The translations under genes and the position numbers were made by a program. Positions 7,924 to 15,279 of a DNA stretch of 64,000 nucleotides are shown here, piece after piece. This stretch comes from Sporosarcina quadrami (lineage in GTDB: Bacteria; Bacillota; Bacilli; Bacillales_A; Planococcaceae), in contig NZ_JACSQN010000003.1 in assembly GCF_014836615.1 (NCBI RefSeq), forward strand, positions 1 to 64,000, read 5' to 3'. Every line of letters starts with the position of its first letter. Position 1 is the first letter of the stretch. The notes under the pieces are model-generated. The model was not told the origin of the DNA. It was given only the letters and a program-made list of their open reading frames with translations, and made no database searches.

Positions 7924-9621
7924 ATGGAAAAGAGTGAACGTATGATTAATCTATTACTATTTTCAATCGTCGCAGGTATTGTATCTGCGATTATCATTGT
8001 TCCCATCACATTTGTGTCAAAGGAAACGGAGAAACCGACTTTCAACCGGATTACAGCGCTTGCGGCTACAACAGTCCTCATTGCTGTCATCACATTCGGC
8101 ATTTATTATTTAACTAATCTTGATCGCAATTGGACGTCAGCGTGGGCGTTGTTACTGGTTGTGACGATTATTGGAGTCGTGTTTGCCACAGGGAAGGAAC
8201 GTACCATGAAAATGGTCCTCCTGCTAGTCTCATTGGCAGGAAGTGTATTCATATTGAGTGCGCCGCTTTTCAACGCCGACAAGAAATACGAAGCAGTCGA
8301 GATGGACCAGCAAGTAGAAATCAAGGCGTTCGACGAAACGAAAACACCGGCTAGTGTCCCACCGAAGTTCGCTCGGAATAAAATGAAGAAAGCATTCGGA
8401 CAAGTGCCGAATACGAGCTATTACGAGCTTGGTCATTTGCAAACTCAAAAAGTGAATGACAAATTTGTCTATATTGCGCCCGTCGAGTTTTCAGGTTTAT
8501 TCAAGTGGTGGAATGGCAAGACGACACCGGGTTATTTTACGATGAGTGCGACGGACTCCGCGGATAATCCCAAGTTCGTGAAGACGGAAATGGCCTATAC
8601 GCCATCCTCGTTCTTCCATAAACAAGTGGAGCGACATATGCGCATGGAATTCCCTGAACTGATCTTTTATGGAGATGTGCAGTTGGAAATTGATGATGAC
8701 GGGCATCCGCATTATATCCGCTCTTACGGAAAGTTCATCACGGCAAGGAATGGTTTTGACGTACAAGGGATTGTCATAGTCGATCCTGAAACAGGGGAAG
8801 TCGATCAATTCGCGTTAGCGGACATTCCTGATTACATCGACGGTGCCGTCTCGCCTGAAGCAGTCAGCCTTCAAAACAGCTACTTCGGGAATTATATCCA
8901 CGGTTTCTGGAATTCAGTCGTCGGTAAAAAAGACGTGAAATTGCCGTCTGATGAAGGCACAGAATCGAATGTCAGTCCCGTATTCGATGAGAACGGGCAT
9001 ATGTTTTACTTCACAGACTTTACAAGTCCGAAAGAGGAAGTCGACTCGATGCTCGGCTACGCATTAACGGATGGACGCACTGGCGAAGCAACCTATTACA
9101 CGGGCAATCTAGAAGAATCCTACATGGATTCCCAAGGTGCGCTCCAAATTATCGAGAAGAAATTCATTGAGAAGAAGTGGTCGGGTGAAATGCCTGTCCT
9201 CTACAACTTCTACGGCGAAGCAAGCTGGTTGACGCCAGTGCTAGACTCAAACGGATTCTTGCAAAACTACTTCATCGTCTCGGCAGCGAACCCTGAGATC
9301 TCTGTTTTTGCAAACTCACCTAACGAAGCGTTAAGACTATACAAAACGGCTTTACAACGCGGCGGTAGCTCTGTCGATGGTAGTTCCGGCGCAGTAGAAG
9401 AGAAAACCGTGGCAACAGTCTCAAGGGTATACAAAGAACGAGCAGGCGATTTCACGATCGTTTCAATCCTTGCGGAAGACGGAAAGAACTACATCGTCTC
9501 AACTGAAGCAGTTCCACTCGCCATTTATATTGAAGAAGGTGATCGGTTAGCCATCACGTACTTTGCAACAGGCGAACTGTTCCTGCCAGTGAAGGAACTG
9601 AAGAATAGTACGATTGAATGA
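7924..9621 (+). CDS. Unrecognised membrane protein with large C-terminal domain
   Basis: I do not recognise this 565-residue protein. It has four hydrophobic helices in the first 115 residues (about 8-30, 42-64, 71-88, 95-113), then some 450 hydrophilic residues, probably one or more globular domains on one face of the membrane. The domain contains DPETGEVDQFALADIPDYID and YGEASWLTPVLDSNG, and ends in a beta-rich segment of about 65 residues. The start is uncertain: the ATG at 7924 has AGGTGA 12 bases upstream, while an ATG at 7942 (MINLLLF) begins right at the first helix. An ECF-type promoter upstream hints at an envelope-stress role, which is inference only. It ends at a terminator shared with the convergent gene. 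Confidence 0.85.
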   Translation: MEKSERMINLLLFSIVAGIVSAIIIVPITFVSKETEKPTFNRITALAATTVLIAVITFGIYYLTNLDRNWTSAWALLLVVTIIGVVFATGKERTMKMVLLLVSLAGSVFILSAPLFNADKKYEAVEMDQQVEIKAFDETKTPASVPPKFARNKMKKAFGQVPNTSYYELGHLQTQKVNDKFVYIAPVEFSGLFKWWNGKTTPGYFTMSATDSADNPKFVKTEMAYTPSSFFHKQVERHMRMEFPELIFYGDVQLEIDDDGHPHYIRSYGKFITARNGFDVQGIVIVDPETGEVDQFALADIPDYIDGAVSPEAVSLQNSYFGNYIHGFWNSVVGKKDVKLPSDEGTESNVSPVFDENGHMFYFTDFTSPKEEVDSMLGYALTDGRTGEATYYTGNLEESYMDSQGALQIIEKKFIEKKWSGEMPVLYNFYGEASWLTPVLDSNGFLQNYFIVSAANPEISVFANSPNEALRLYKTALQRGGSSVDGSSGAVEEKTVATVSRVYKERAGDFTIVSILAEDGKNYIVSTEAVPLAIYIEEGDRLAITYFATGELFLPVKELKNSTIE

Positions 9622-9624
9622 AAG

Positions 9625-9655
9625 AAGGGTGCCCCCTAATCGGAGCACCCTTTTT
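9625..9655. terminator. Terminator between convergent genes
   Basis: GGGTGC (9627-9632) and GCACCC (9645-9650) flanked by AAAG upstream and TTTTT downstream. It serves the plus-strand gene well and may act on the minus strand too. Confidence 0.8.
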
Positions 9656-11178
9656 CATTTATTCAAGAATAATTCGCCTTGAGGTCCTAGAGGAATGCCG
9701 AGCAAGTACCATACTGCGAATAGAATGATCCACATGATGGCGAAGGCAATTGAATAAGGCAGTAGGGAAGTCATGAATGTACCTATTCCGATTTTCGGAT
9801 CGTATTTCTTCGCGAATGTCAGTGCAATGGCGAAGTATGCAAGCATCGGTGTAATTGGATTCGTTATGGAATCCCCGATTCGATACGCTGCTTGTGTCAA
9901 TGCTGGACTATACCCCATAATCATGAACATCGGCACGAACACGGGAGCGAGAATTGCCCATTTAGCGGACGAGCTGGCAACAAGGAAGTTAATGAGTGCT
10001 GCAACTATGATGAAACCGATAAATAGCGGTAGACCTTTTAAACCCAATGCTTCAAGCGTTTCAGCCCCTTTAATGGCTACGATAGGACCTAGATTACTCC
10101 AGTTGAAGTAAGCAATCATTTGTGCGGCAACAAAAGCGATGACGATATACATGCCCATACCAGACATGGCCTTCGCCAAATGATCTGCAAAATCCTTTGA
10201 ATTATTTACTGTCTTGACGATTTTTCCATAAATTATAGAAGGAACAAGGAACAATATCATCATCAATGGCACAAGGCTATCCATGAGTGGAGATGTCGTC
10301 AAACTGCCTGTTTCAGGATGACGTAATAGCGCCCCTTCTGGAATTGATAGGGCTAATACTGTACCGATGATGAGTACAACGGAAAGTGCGGCCCATAAAA
10401 AGCCTTTTTTTTCAACAGCTGAAACTGGTTCTAGTTCCTCGGTAATCCCGTGATATTTACCAAGTCTGGGTTCAACAATCTTGGTCGTAACAAACACGGC
10501 GACAGGGACTAAAACTAAAGCGGATACTGCTAAAAAGTAATAGTTCATCCCAGGGTTCCCTGAGTAAGTAGGGTCGTAAATATGTGCACCGATTTCTGTG
10601 AACCCGTATACAAGCGGATCCAAAACGTTAATAATCAAATTTGCTGAAAATCCTCCAGCGACAGAAGCATATGCTGCGGCAAGGCCGGCAATCGGGTGTC
10701 TGCCGAGGGCAATGAAAATCATCGCGACAATCGGAGGTAATACTACCATCGCTGCATCAGCCGCCGCATTTCCTAAAATTGCAACAAGCACGATTGTAGG
10801 CAAAATAATCTTTTTTGGTGCGTTTAATATTGTTGTCTTCATCACAGTTGCGATTAAACCGGTAGACTCTGCAAGCCCTACCCCTAACATGACGACAAGA
10901 ACGAGGCCAAGAGGTGGGAAACTAGTAAAGTTTTTCACTAAGTTAGTTAAAATCATAATTAGGCCAGCACCATTTAATAAGTTGACAACCTTTACTTCAT
11001 CACCTGTGCCAGGGTTTATAGCTGTTGTTCCAAGTGCTCCGAAAATAGCGGAGCAAACTAAAATTAGACCAGCAATATAGACGAAAAGCATGACTGGATC
11101 GGGCAACTTATTCCCGTACTTTTCAATGAAATCTAGAAATCTGTTAAAAACCCCTTTTTTGCGTGTTTTTGCTTCCAA
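9655..11178 (-). CDS. AbgT-family transporter (p-aminobenzoyl-glutamate transporter family)
   Basis: A 507-residue membrane protein with about a dozen hydrophobic segments. Family patterns include NKLPDPVMLFVYIAG near the start, GNAAADAAMVVLPPIVA, a GGFSANLI loop and DSITNPITPMLAYFA near the end, typical of AbgT proteins. Members import p-aminobenzoyl-glutamate or export sulfonamides; the substrate here cannot be told. The start is TTG (MEAKTRKKG) with AAGGGGG nine bases upstream; the nearby ATG is out of frame. Expression is monocistronic from an extended -10 promoter with a palindrome next to it. Confidence 0.93.
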   Translation of the reverse strand: MEAKTRKKGVFNRFLDFIEKYGNKLPDPVMLFVYIAGLILVCSAIFGALGTTAINPGTGDEVKVVNLLNGAGLIMILTNLVKNFTSFPPLGLVLVVMLGVGLAESTGLIATVMKTTILNAPKKIILPTIVLVAILGNAAADAAMVVLPPIVAMIFIALGRHPIAGLAAAYASVAGGFSANLIINVLDPLVYGFTEIGAHIYDPTYSGNPGMNYYFLAVSALVLVPVAVFVTTKIVEPRLGKYHGITEELEPVSAVEKKGFLWAALSVVLIIGTVLALSIPEGALLRHPETGSLTTSPLMDSLVPLMMILFLVPSIIYGKIVKTVNNSKDFADHLAKAMSGMGMYIVIAFVAAQMIAYFNWSNLGPIVAIKGAETLEALGLKGLPLFIGFIIVAALINFLVASSSAKWAILAPVFVPMFMIMGYSPALTQAAYRIGDSITNPITPMLAYFAIALTFAKKYDPKIGIGTFMTSLLPYSIAFAIMWIILFAVWYLLGIPLGPQGELFLNK

Positions 11179-11237
11179 TCCCCATTCCCCCTTCTTAAAA
11201 AGACTTCTTCCTAGTAACGTATTAAATTATAATTATG

Positions 11238-11243
11238 ATTATA
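11238..11243 (-). promoter_or_regulatory. Extended -10 promoter of the AbgT-family gene
   Basis: On the minus strand TGG-TATAAT, a perfect -10 hexamer (11243-11238) with the TG extension. No good -35 box lies at the usual distance. Confidence 0.6.
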
Positions 11244-11267
11244 CCATGTATTTAGATAAATAAAATA

Positions 11268-11282
11268 ACTAACTTGGTTAGT
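11268..11282. promoter_or_regulatory. Palindrome next to the AbgT promoter, possible operator
   Basis: ACTAAC-TTG-GTTAGT, a perfect 6-bp inverted repeat with a 3-base centre, about 25 bases upstream of the -10 box of the minus-strand gene. The size and place suit a dimeric repressor or activator; the protein is unknown. Confidence 0.5.
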
Positions 11283-11338
11283 AAGGATTACATACTAAAG
11301 ATTTGAAAGGAATTACCTGATAAATGAGCTAATCATAT

Positions 11339-11377
11339 GAAAACCTTTACTTGGCCTAAGGGTTTTCTCTTTTTTTA
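11339..11377 (+). terminator. Terminator-like hairpin without an upstream plus-strand gene
   Basis: GAAAACC (11339-11345) pairs with GGTTTTC (11361-11367), followed by a run of T. The nearest plus-strand gene upstream ends at 9621 and has its own terminator. The rest of 11183-11532 holds the AbgT promoter and a weak candidate promoter for the next gene. Confidence 0.55.
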
Positions 11378-11457
11378 TGGAAATGAATCATGAATAACAA
11401 AACACCGTTCCAATGCATGCAACCTTTCTTTGCAAAATAAGTCTGATTAATCAATGA

Positions 11458-11486
11458 TTGCTCGATTCGTCAAGGGAAAATAGAAC
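11458..11486 (+). promoter_or_regulatory. Candidate promoter of the DUF1361 gene
   Basis: TTGCTC (11458-11463), 17 bases, TAGAAC (11481-11486). The spacing is ideal but the hexamers are only fair. Confidence 0.35.
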
Positions 11487-11532
11487 AATTAAGAGCTAGT
11501 TTGTCGGATTGAATCACCTATGGGGGGTAGCC

Positions 11533-12219
11533 ATGCAAAAATTAATCGAGAACTATAAAGGATTACTGCTTTTCATGTTTGTGTATTGGGTTGTCTGTTT
11601 TGTCATGCTATTTAAGGAATCAAATTTCCTATATTTCATGTTGCCTTGGAATACCTTTTTAGCACTATTGCCTTTGGTTTTCATTATGAAAGCAGAAATG
11701 GCGATCAGGCAGAGAAAGGTTGGTTGGCCAGCTTTTTGGATCATTCTCTGGTTGCTCTTCTTCCCAAATTCGGTTTATGTGATAACTGATTTCATTCACA
11801 TAACAAACGATAAATTCTTGTGGCTTGTAGAGGTTGAGCCCTTTTCTTCGGATGCTAGGGTTGCATACAGTCACGAGATTATGGTGTGGGCAAAGCTGTT
11901 TGTTATTGGAGCGGGCTTCCTTTTCGCTCTATTGGCTGGGCTTGAGTCCGTCTATAAATTAGAACGGCTCAGCAGAAAGAAGTATTCTACTATTATCTGT
12001 TTTTCAGGATTGGCAATGCTTTCTTTACTTACAGGACTAGGCGTGTATATCGGACGATTTTTACGTTTCAATAGCTGGGATATCCTTGCCAACCCGATTC
12101 AACTAGTTAGACAAGTTCTCGGAATTGATGCATTTGCAGTTCAGTTCATAGCTGTTTTTGCGTGTTTTGTCTTTGGCGGTTATGTGCTCTATAGGACGCT
12201 TAGAAAAAGTGCCGATTAA
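11533..12219 (+). CDS. DUF1361-family membrane protein
   Basis: A 228-residue protein with about seven hydrophobic segments. It carries the family signatures LPWNTFLALLPL, FFPNSVYVITDFIH and GVYIGRFLRFNSWDI. Function of the family is not known to me. I chose the ATG at 11533 (MQKLIENYKG) because GGGGGG lies a few bases before it; a TTG at 11509 would put that site inside the gene. It begins an AT-rich group of membrane protein genes that seems variable in content. Confidence 0.88.
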   Translation: MQKLIENYKGLLLFMFVYWVVCFVMLFKESNFLYFMLPWNTFLALLPLVFIMKAEMAIRQRKVGWPAFWIILWLLFFPNSVYVITDFIHITNDKFLWLVEVEPFSSDARVAYSHEIMVWAKLFVIGAGFLFALLAGLESVYKLERLSRKKYSTIICFSGLAMLSLLTGLGVYIGRFLRFNSWDILANPIQLVRQVLGIDAFAVQFIAVFACFVFGGYVLYRTLRKSAD

Positions 12220-12283
12220 ATAAAAGGGCCAAATTAAACGAATGACGTTGGAGAATTTCATTTATAAAGTAGGAGGTGAAGCG

Positions 12284-12688
12284 ATGTTTAAAGTTATCAT
12301 TTTAATTCTTTTTTTAATTTCGATGTACCTACTTCTTTTAAAAGAAAAGCGGGTTGTCAGAGTTTTACTGATTCTTTACTTTACTTTGTTATCGGTCCTA
12401 TTTTTAACCGGAATCTCTAAAATTACGGAGAAGTATCATCTGTATCAGGGACCTGTTCCTGATGAGGGATTTCGAGTCTTGGGTGACTGGGTAGGAACGT
12501 TTTCATATTTCTTCATTATCCCGGTGTTTGTTGTCGTCTCCTGTGTAACGTTTAAATTGGCGAAACGAATAATTCAAAACAATAGAGTACGTATTGTTGT
12601 TTATCTATTGTGGCTGATGTTCCTCCTGGCAGTCAGTTTTATTTCCTTTTTTATCTTTACGCTGATTTTTTATGGTTTTGCCCCTTGA
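12284..12688 (+). CDS. Small hydrophobic membrane protein, unrecognised
   Basis: A 134-residue protein with about four hydrophobic helices (roughly 2-17, 22-40, 68-90, 104-130). AGGAGGTGA ends four bases before the ATG at 12284, a near-perfect ribosome site; an in-frame ATG at 12242 has none. The gene follows the DUF1361 gene after 64 bases, with no terminator seen, so the two may be cotranscribed. No function can be assigned. Confidence 0.72.
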   Translation: MFKVIILILFLISMYLLLLKEKRVVRVLLILYFTLLSVLFLTGISKITEKYHLYQGPVPDEGFRVLGDWVGTFSYFFIIPVFVVVSCVTFKLAKRIIQNNRVRIVVYLLWLMFLLAVSFISFFIFTLIFYGFAP

Positions 12689-12779
12689 TGAATTCAGGGG
12701 AATCTGTTGTAGAGAAACAACACAAGTTTGATTAAGTGCATGTGTATGATCAATGTTTTTGTTTTCATCAACGTTCAAT

Positions 12780-12925
12780 TACTTATGGTCGGAGTTGCAC
12801 AGCCCGACTCCATCGGAATTAAAAGTATTGAAATGTTTCCAGTTATTAAAGAAGAGTTGTGACTTAAATTGGGGCGATTGCAAGCCCTCCGGAAAGTGTA
12901 AGGCTGGAACGTAGATCAACGTTTG
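12780..12925. repeat. Degenerate copy of the palindromic repeat seen at 14066-14257
   Basis: The right part GCCCTCCGGAA...GGCTGGAACGTAGATCAACGT (about 12882-12923) matches the right end of the element at 14066-14257 at most positions. A weaker resemblance, GTTGCA..GCCCGACTC near 12791, may be its left end. The remainder of 12689-13069 shows no gene apart from the motif at 12974. Confidence 0.5.
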
Positions 12926-12973
12926 TAAGATTATATTATGTCTTGTAATACTAAAGACTTTGTACAACATAAG

Positions 12974-12998
12974 GAGGCGTTTGCGGGATAAAAGTTTT
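12974..12998 (+). repeat. Cassette-border motif, copy 1
   Basis: GGCGTTTGCGGGATAA followed by a TTTTGTAC stretch. It shares the 11-base core TTGCGGGATAA with copy 2 at 13437 and lies 80 bases before the start of the next gene. Confidence 0.5.
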
Positions 12999-13069
12999 GT
13001 ACGGATTCAGTGATTGGGTCAAAATGTATTGAAGTAAAAATAACTAGGTTTGGTCGGAAGGATTATGGT

Positions 13070-13429
13070 ATGAAGACACATCATTTGATATATGTAGCCT
13101 TTATATGGGTAGTACCTATTCTACTTTCCTGGCATGCCTTTAGAAAAATGAATGAAAAGGAACGCCAAGAAATCATAATAGGAATTAAACACCCTTTATT
13201 TATTTTAAGTATTCTCCCACTTATTATCGGGTTTCTTGTATTTTTGACTGGTTCAGTTTTTGCATTAGGATCAAGGATAATGCAAAATTTCGGAATTAGT
13301 TTAGTGTTTTTTGGATGGTTCGTGTTGTGGGTAGTAAACTTGATGAAAAAAAACGAAAGTGTAACAAAAAGTCTTTCTATGATTGTTGTAGGCATATTCG
13401 GCGTTATCGTTTATATATATCTGTTTTAA
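13070..13429 (+). CDS. Small membrane protein, unrecognised
   Basis: A 119-residue protein with about four hydrophobic segments: an N-terminal helix (IYVAFIWVVPILLSW), two central ones (about 42-63 and 70-90) and a C-terminal one (MIVVGIFGVIVYIYLF), separated by short Lys/Glu-rich loops. The ATG at 13070 follows GGAAGGA by seven bases. Bounded on both sides by copies of one short motif, it looks like a single-gene insertion. No function can be assigned. Confidence 0.7.
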   Translation: MKTHHLIYVAFIWVVPILLSWHAFRKMNEKERQEIIIGIKHPLFILSILPLIIGFLVFLTGSVFALGSRIMQNFGISLVFFGWFVLWVVNLMKKNESVTKSLSMIVVGIFGVIVYIYLF

Positions 13430-13436
13430 GCAATCG

Positions 13437-13461
13437 GGTGCGTTGCGGGATAAGTATTGTG
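13437..13461 (+). repeat. Cassette-border motif, copy 2
   Basis: GGGTGCGTTGCGGGATAA followed by GTATTGTGC, starting eight bases after the stop codon of the preceding gene. It shares TTGCGGGATAA with copy 1 and GGGTGCG with copy 3. Confidence 0.55.
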
Positions 13462-13498
13462 CCTCAATCGGGCCATTTTATTTAGGGAAATACAGAAT

Positions 13499-14026
13499 GT
13501 GTGGAGGTTGTTTATTATAAATACCGATCAAGATAGATACTTTTTAGAGTTGGCTCTTGATGAAGCAGAAAAGGCATTGAATGAGAATACCTATCCAGTT
13601 GGGGCTATTATAGTTGATGAAAAAGGAAATATAATTGCAAAAGGACGCAATAAGGTACATCCCCAACAAGATGCAACTGCTCACGCCGAAATTGATGCTA
13701 TTCGTAATGCTGGGGAATCAATATTTAATGCTAAAATTAATGGTGAAAAGTTTACAATATATTCTTCATTGGAACCTTGTCCAATGTGTACTGGTGGAAT
13801 TCTGTTTGCCAAAATAAAAAAGGTTGTTTGGCTACTAAATGACGATGTAGGTTTTGGTGGTTACAAAAAAATCAAAGATGCAAAAGTCTTTGATAGGAAG
13901 TTCAGTGAAATTGAAGCTATTGAAGAACCTTATGATGATTTAAAGAAAAGACAAATGGAATTAATGGGTAAATGGTCAGCAAATCCTAATAATGTTACTA
14001 ACTTACGGAAGGCTGTTATTCTATAA
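13499..14026 (+). CDS. Nucleoside/cytidine deaminase-family zinc hydrolase
   Basis: The active-site motifs of the deaminase superfamily are present: H-A-E in TAHAEIDAI (zinc-ligand histidine and proton-shuttle glutamate) and the zinc cysteines of EPCPMCTGG. Length (about 170 residues) fits guanine- or tRNA-adenosine-deaminase-like proteins; the substrate is open. The start is doubtful. The only strong ribosome site, GGAGGT at 13503-13508, is followed at a normal distance not by ATG but by ATT (13514) and ATA (13517), which begin INTDQDRYFLELAL. The GTG given here (13499) lies upstream of that site. The gene is AT-rich and bounded by the border motifs. Confidence 0.82.
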   Translation: MWRLFIINTDQDRYFLELALDEAEKALNENTYPVGAIIVDEKGNIIAKGRNKVHPQQDATAHAEIDAIRNAGESIFNAKINGEKFTIYSSLEPCPMCTGGILFAKIKKVVWLLNDDVGFGGYKKIKDAKVFDRKFSEIEAIEEPYDDLKKRQMELMGKWSANPNNVTNLRKAVIL

Positions 14027-14028
14027 TA

Positions 14029-14046
14029 GGGTGCGATTGTGTGATA
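14029..14046 (+). repeat. Cassette-border motif, copy 3
   Basis: GGGTGCGATTGTGTGATAA, two bases after the deaminase stop codon. It agrees with copies 1 and 2 at most positions of GGGTGCG-TTGCGGGATAA. Confidence 0.45.
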
Positions 14047-14065
14047 ATTTCTAAGCCGACACTTA

Positions 14066-14257
14066 GTTAATCTTCGTTGCAGCCGGCGACTCTGGGAGGA
14101 TCAGCGAAAGCCGTAACGAAGAACGGCTTTTGCGAGACAAAGCGTTAGCTTTTCGAGCATATCTTTGCAATTGCATTGAGACCCTGGACGTAGCGGAGCG
14201 AAGGAAGCGGCACAAGCCTCGCCCTCCAGAACGCGTCCGGCTGCAACGCAGATTAAC
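14066..14257. repeat. Palindromic intergenic repeat element, about 190 bp
   Basis: The ends are inverted copies: GTTAATCT(T)CGTTGCAGCCGG at the left and its complement, with one mismatch, at the right. The inside has GGGAGGATCAGCGAAAG and CCTGGACGTAGCGGAGCG. From memory, elements of this type recur between genes in Bacillus, Oceanobacillus and Sporosarcina genomes; only one good copy and one remnant are in this window. It fills most of the 14027-14357 gap and contains no credible gene. Confidence 0.7.
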
Positions 14258-14305
14258 GTGTTTAATCCTATTCCAGATTCAGGCGCGTTAAATGAATAAA
14301 GGTAT

Positions 14306-14346
14306 AAAAACAGGCAGCCCCCAAAAAATTGGGGGCTGCCTGTTTG
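14306..14346. terminator. Strong hairpin terminator of the GNAT gene
   Basis: A perfect 14-bp inverted repeat, CAGGCAGCCCCCAA (14311-14324) and its complement (14329-14342), with A residues before and T residues after, so it can act on both strands. Confidence 0.88.
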
Positions 14347-14357
14347 CTTCTTCTATA

Positions 14358-14942
14358 TTATTTACTAACCTCAAAGGCTTTTAAGATATTCTCCTTGTCT
14401 TCCTTATCGAAAAACAATACTTTATCAGCTGGGTCGTATTGATCGCCGTAAAATGTCTCATCCTTATACGTATGGAATTCCTCATACGTTGTCTTCATTG
14501 CTTCGTAAACGGATACTTCATCTGCATCCGTCGGCGACCAGAACAGGATCTCCATCTCATTATGCTCGCCAGTTGCGAGCGATCTGCGACGATATCCGAT
14601 TTTACTTGCATGGTGGAAATGCTCGCGCGCGTAAAACTTCAAACGTTTCTCGCTGTCCGTATCTTCATAATCAATTGGCTCGACTTCTAAAATAATCGGT
14701 TTCCCTTTCGCCTTCAATGAATCCAGAAGCTTACGTCCAAGTCCCGCACCACGTGATTGCGCTGAAACAAATAGATAATCGATGAAGACGAACGTTTCAG
14801 TCTCAACAAACATAAGGACATGATGTGGGCCTTCTTCTTTTAAATAGACATTTTTCTTGTCTTTAAGAAGCGCGTCCATATGCTCCTTTGACTTCATTTC
14901 TTCAATTGGGAAATACTCACTAAGTTTGTCATACCAGTTCAT
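14358..14942 (-). CDS. GNAT-family N-acetyltransferase
   Basis: A 194-residue protein whose region 70-100 has the acetyl-CoA-binding motif: FIDYLFVSAQSRGAGLGRKLL, with the R-G-A-G-L-G loop. The first half of a GNAT fold is clear; the C-terminal part (about 130-194) is acidic and poorly conserved, and the acceptor substrate is unknown. The ATG follows GGAGGAGA by about nine bases. It is transcribed alone, convergent with the cassette region and divergent from ctsR. Confidence 0.88.
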   Translation of the reverse strand: MNWYDKLSEYFPIEEMKSKEHMDALLKDKKNVYLKEEGPHHVLMFVETETFVFIDYLFVSAQSRGAGLGRKLLDSLKAKGKPIILEVEPIDYEDTDSEKRLKFYAREHFHHASKIGYRRRSLATGEHNEMEILFWSPTDADEVSVYEAMKTTYEEFHTYKDETFYGDQYDPADKVLFFDKEDKENILKAFEVSK

Positions 14943-15015
14943 GTTGAAAATTCTCCTCCATAGGTATCTGTGTACCGGGAGCTTTTTGTTTGGGGATTGT
15001 AAAAGAGAGTGAATC

Positions 15016-15084
15016 CAAAAGGACAGATTGCTTCAGGCGTAGAAAGACGATTGTTTGCCTCAATCGAATCCATCCATCCTTTTG
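15016..15084. other. Nested inverted repeat between the GNAT gene and ctsR
   Basis: Three nested pairings: CAAAAGGA (15016-15023) with TCCTTTTG (15077-15084), GATTG (15026-15030) with CAATC (15061-15065), and GGC (15036-15038) with GCC (15057-15059). On the minus strand it would lie in the 5' leader of the GNAT gene. The rest of 14943-15190 shows nothing else I can name. Confidence 0.45.
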
Positions 15085-15193
15085 AACGCAACTCTGTGAA
15101 GAGGAAAAAAGAGGTCAGAAAAAAATCCTCAACTACTCACTTACCCTTTATCCAAAATTCTTAAACCTTTTTGAATCAAAAATTGCTTTTTCG

Positions 15194-15223
15194 TTGCAAC
15201 CATCCCATTTTTTCATGTACAAT
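15194..15223 (+). promoter_or_regulatory. Sigma-A promoter of the ctsR operon
   Basis: TTGCAA (15194-15199), 18 bases, TACAAT (15218-15223), directly followed by the CtsR operator. Confidence 0.8.
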
Positions 15224-15225
15224 TA

Positions 15226-15242
15226 AGTCAAAGATAGTCAAA
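15226..15242 (+). promoter_or_regulatory. CtsR operator 1
   Basis: AGTCAAA-GAT-AGTCAAA: the direct heptad repeat with 3-base spacing recognised by CtsR. It covers the transcription start region, so binding blocks initiation until heat or McsB relieves it. Confidence 0.92.
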
Positions 15243-15279
15243 GTCAATGACTTATCACCAAGCAGAAAGAGGTGAGAAC

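Noticed and set aside
9773-11080. Long plus-strand frames opposite the AbgT-family gene
   Set aside because: Shadow frames of a hydrophobic coding sequence; no ribosome sites.
12974-14046. Integron with attC sites
   Set aside because: No integrase is seen, and the motif lacks the paired GTTRRRY/RYYYAAC boxes at the expected places.
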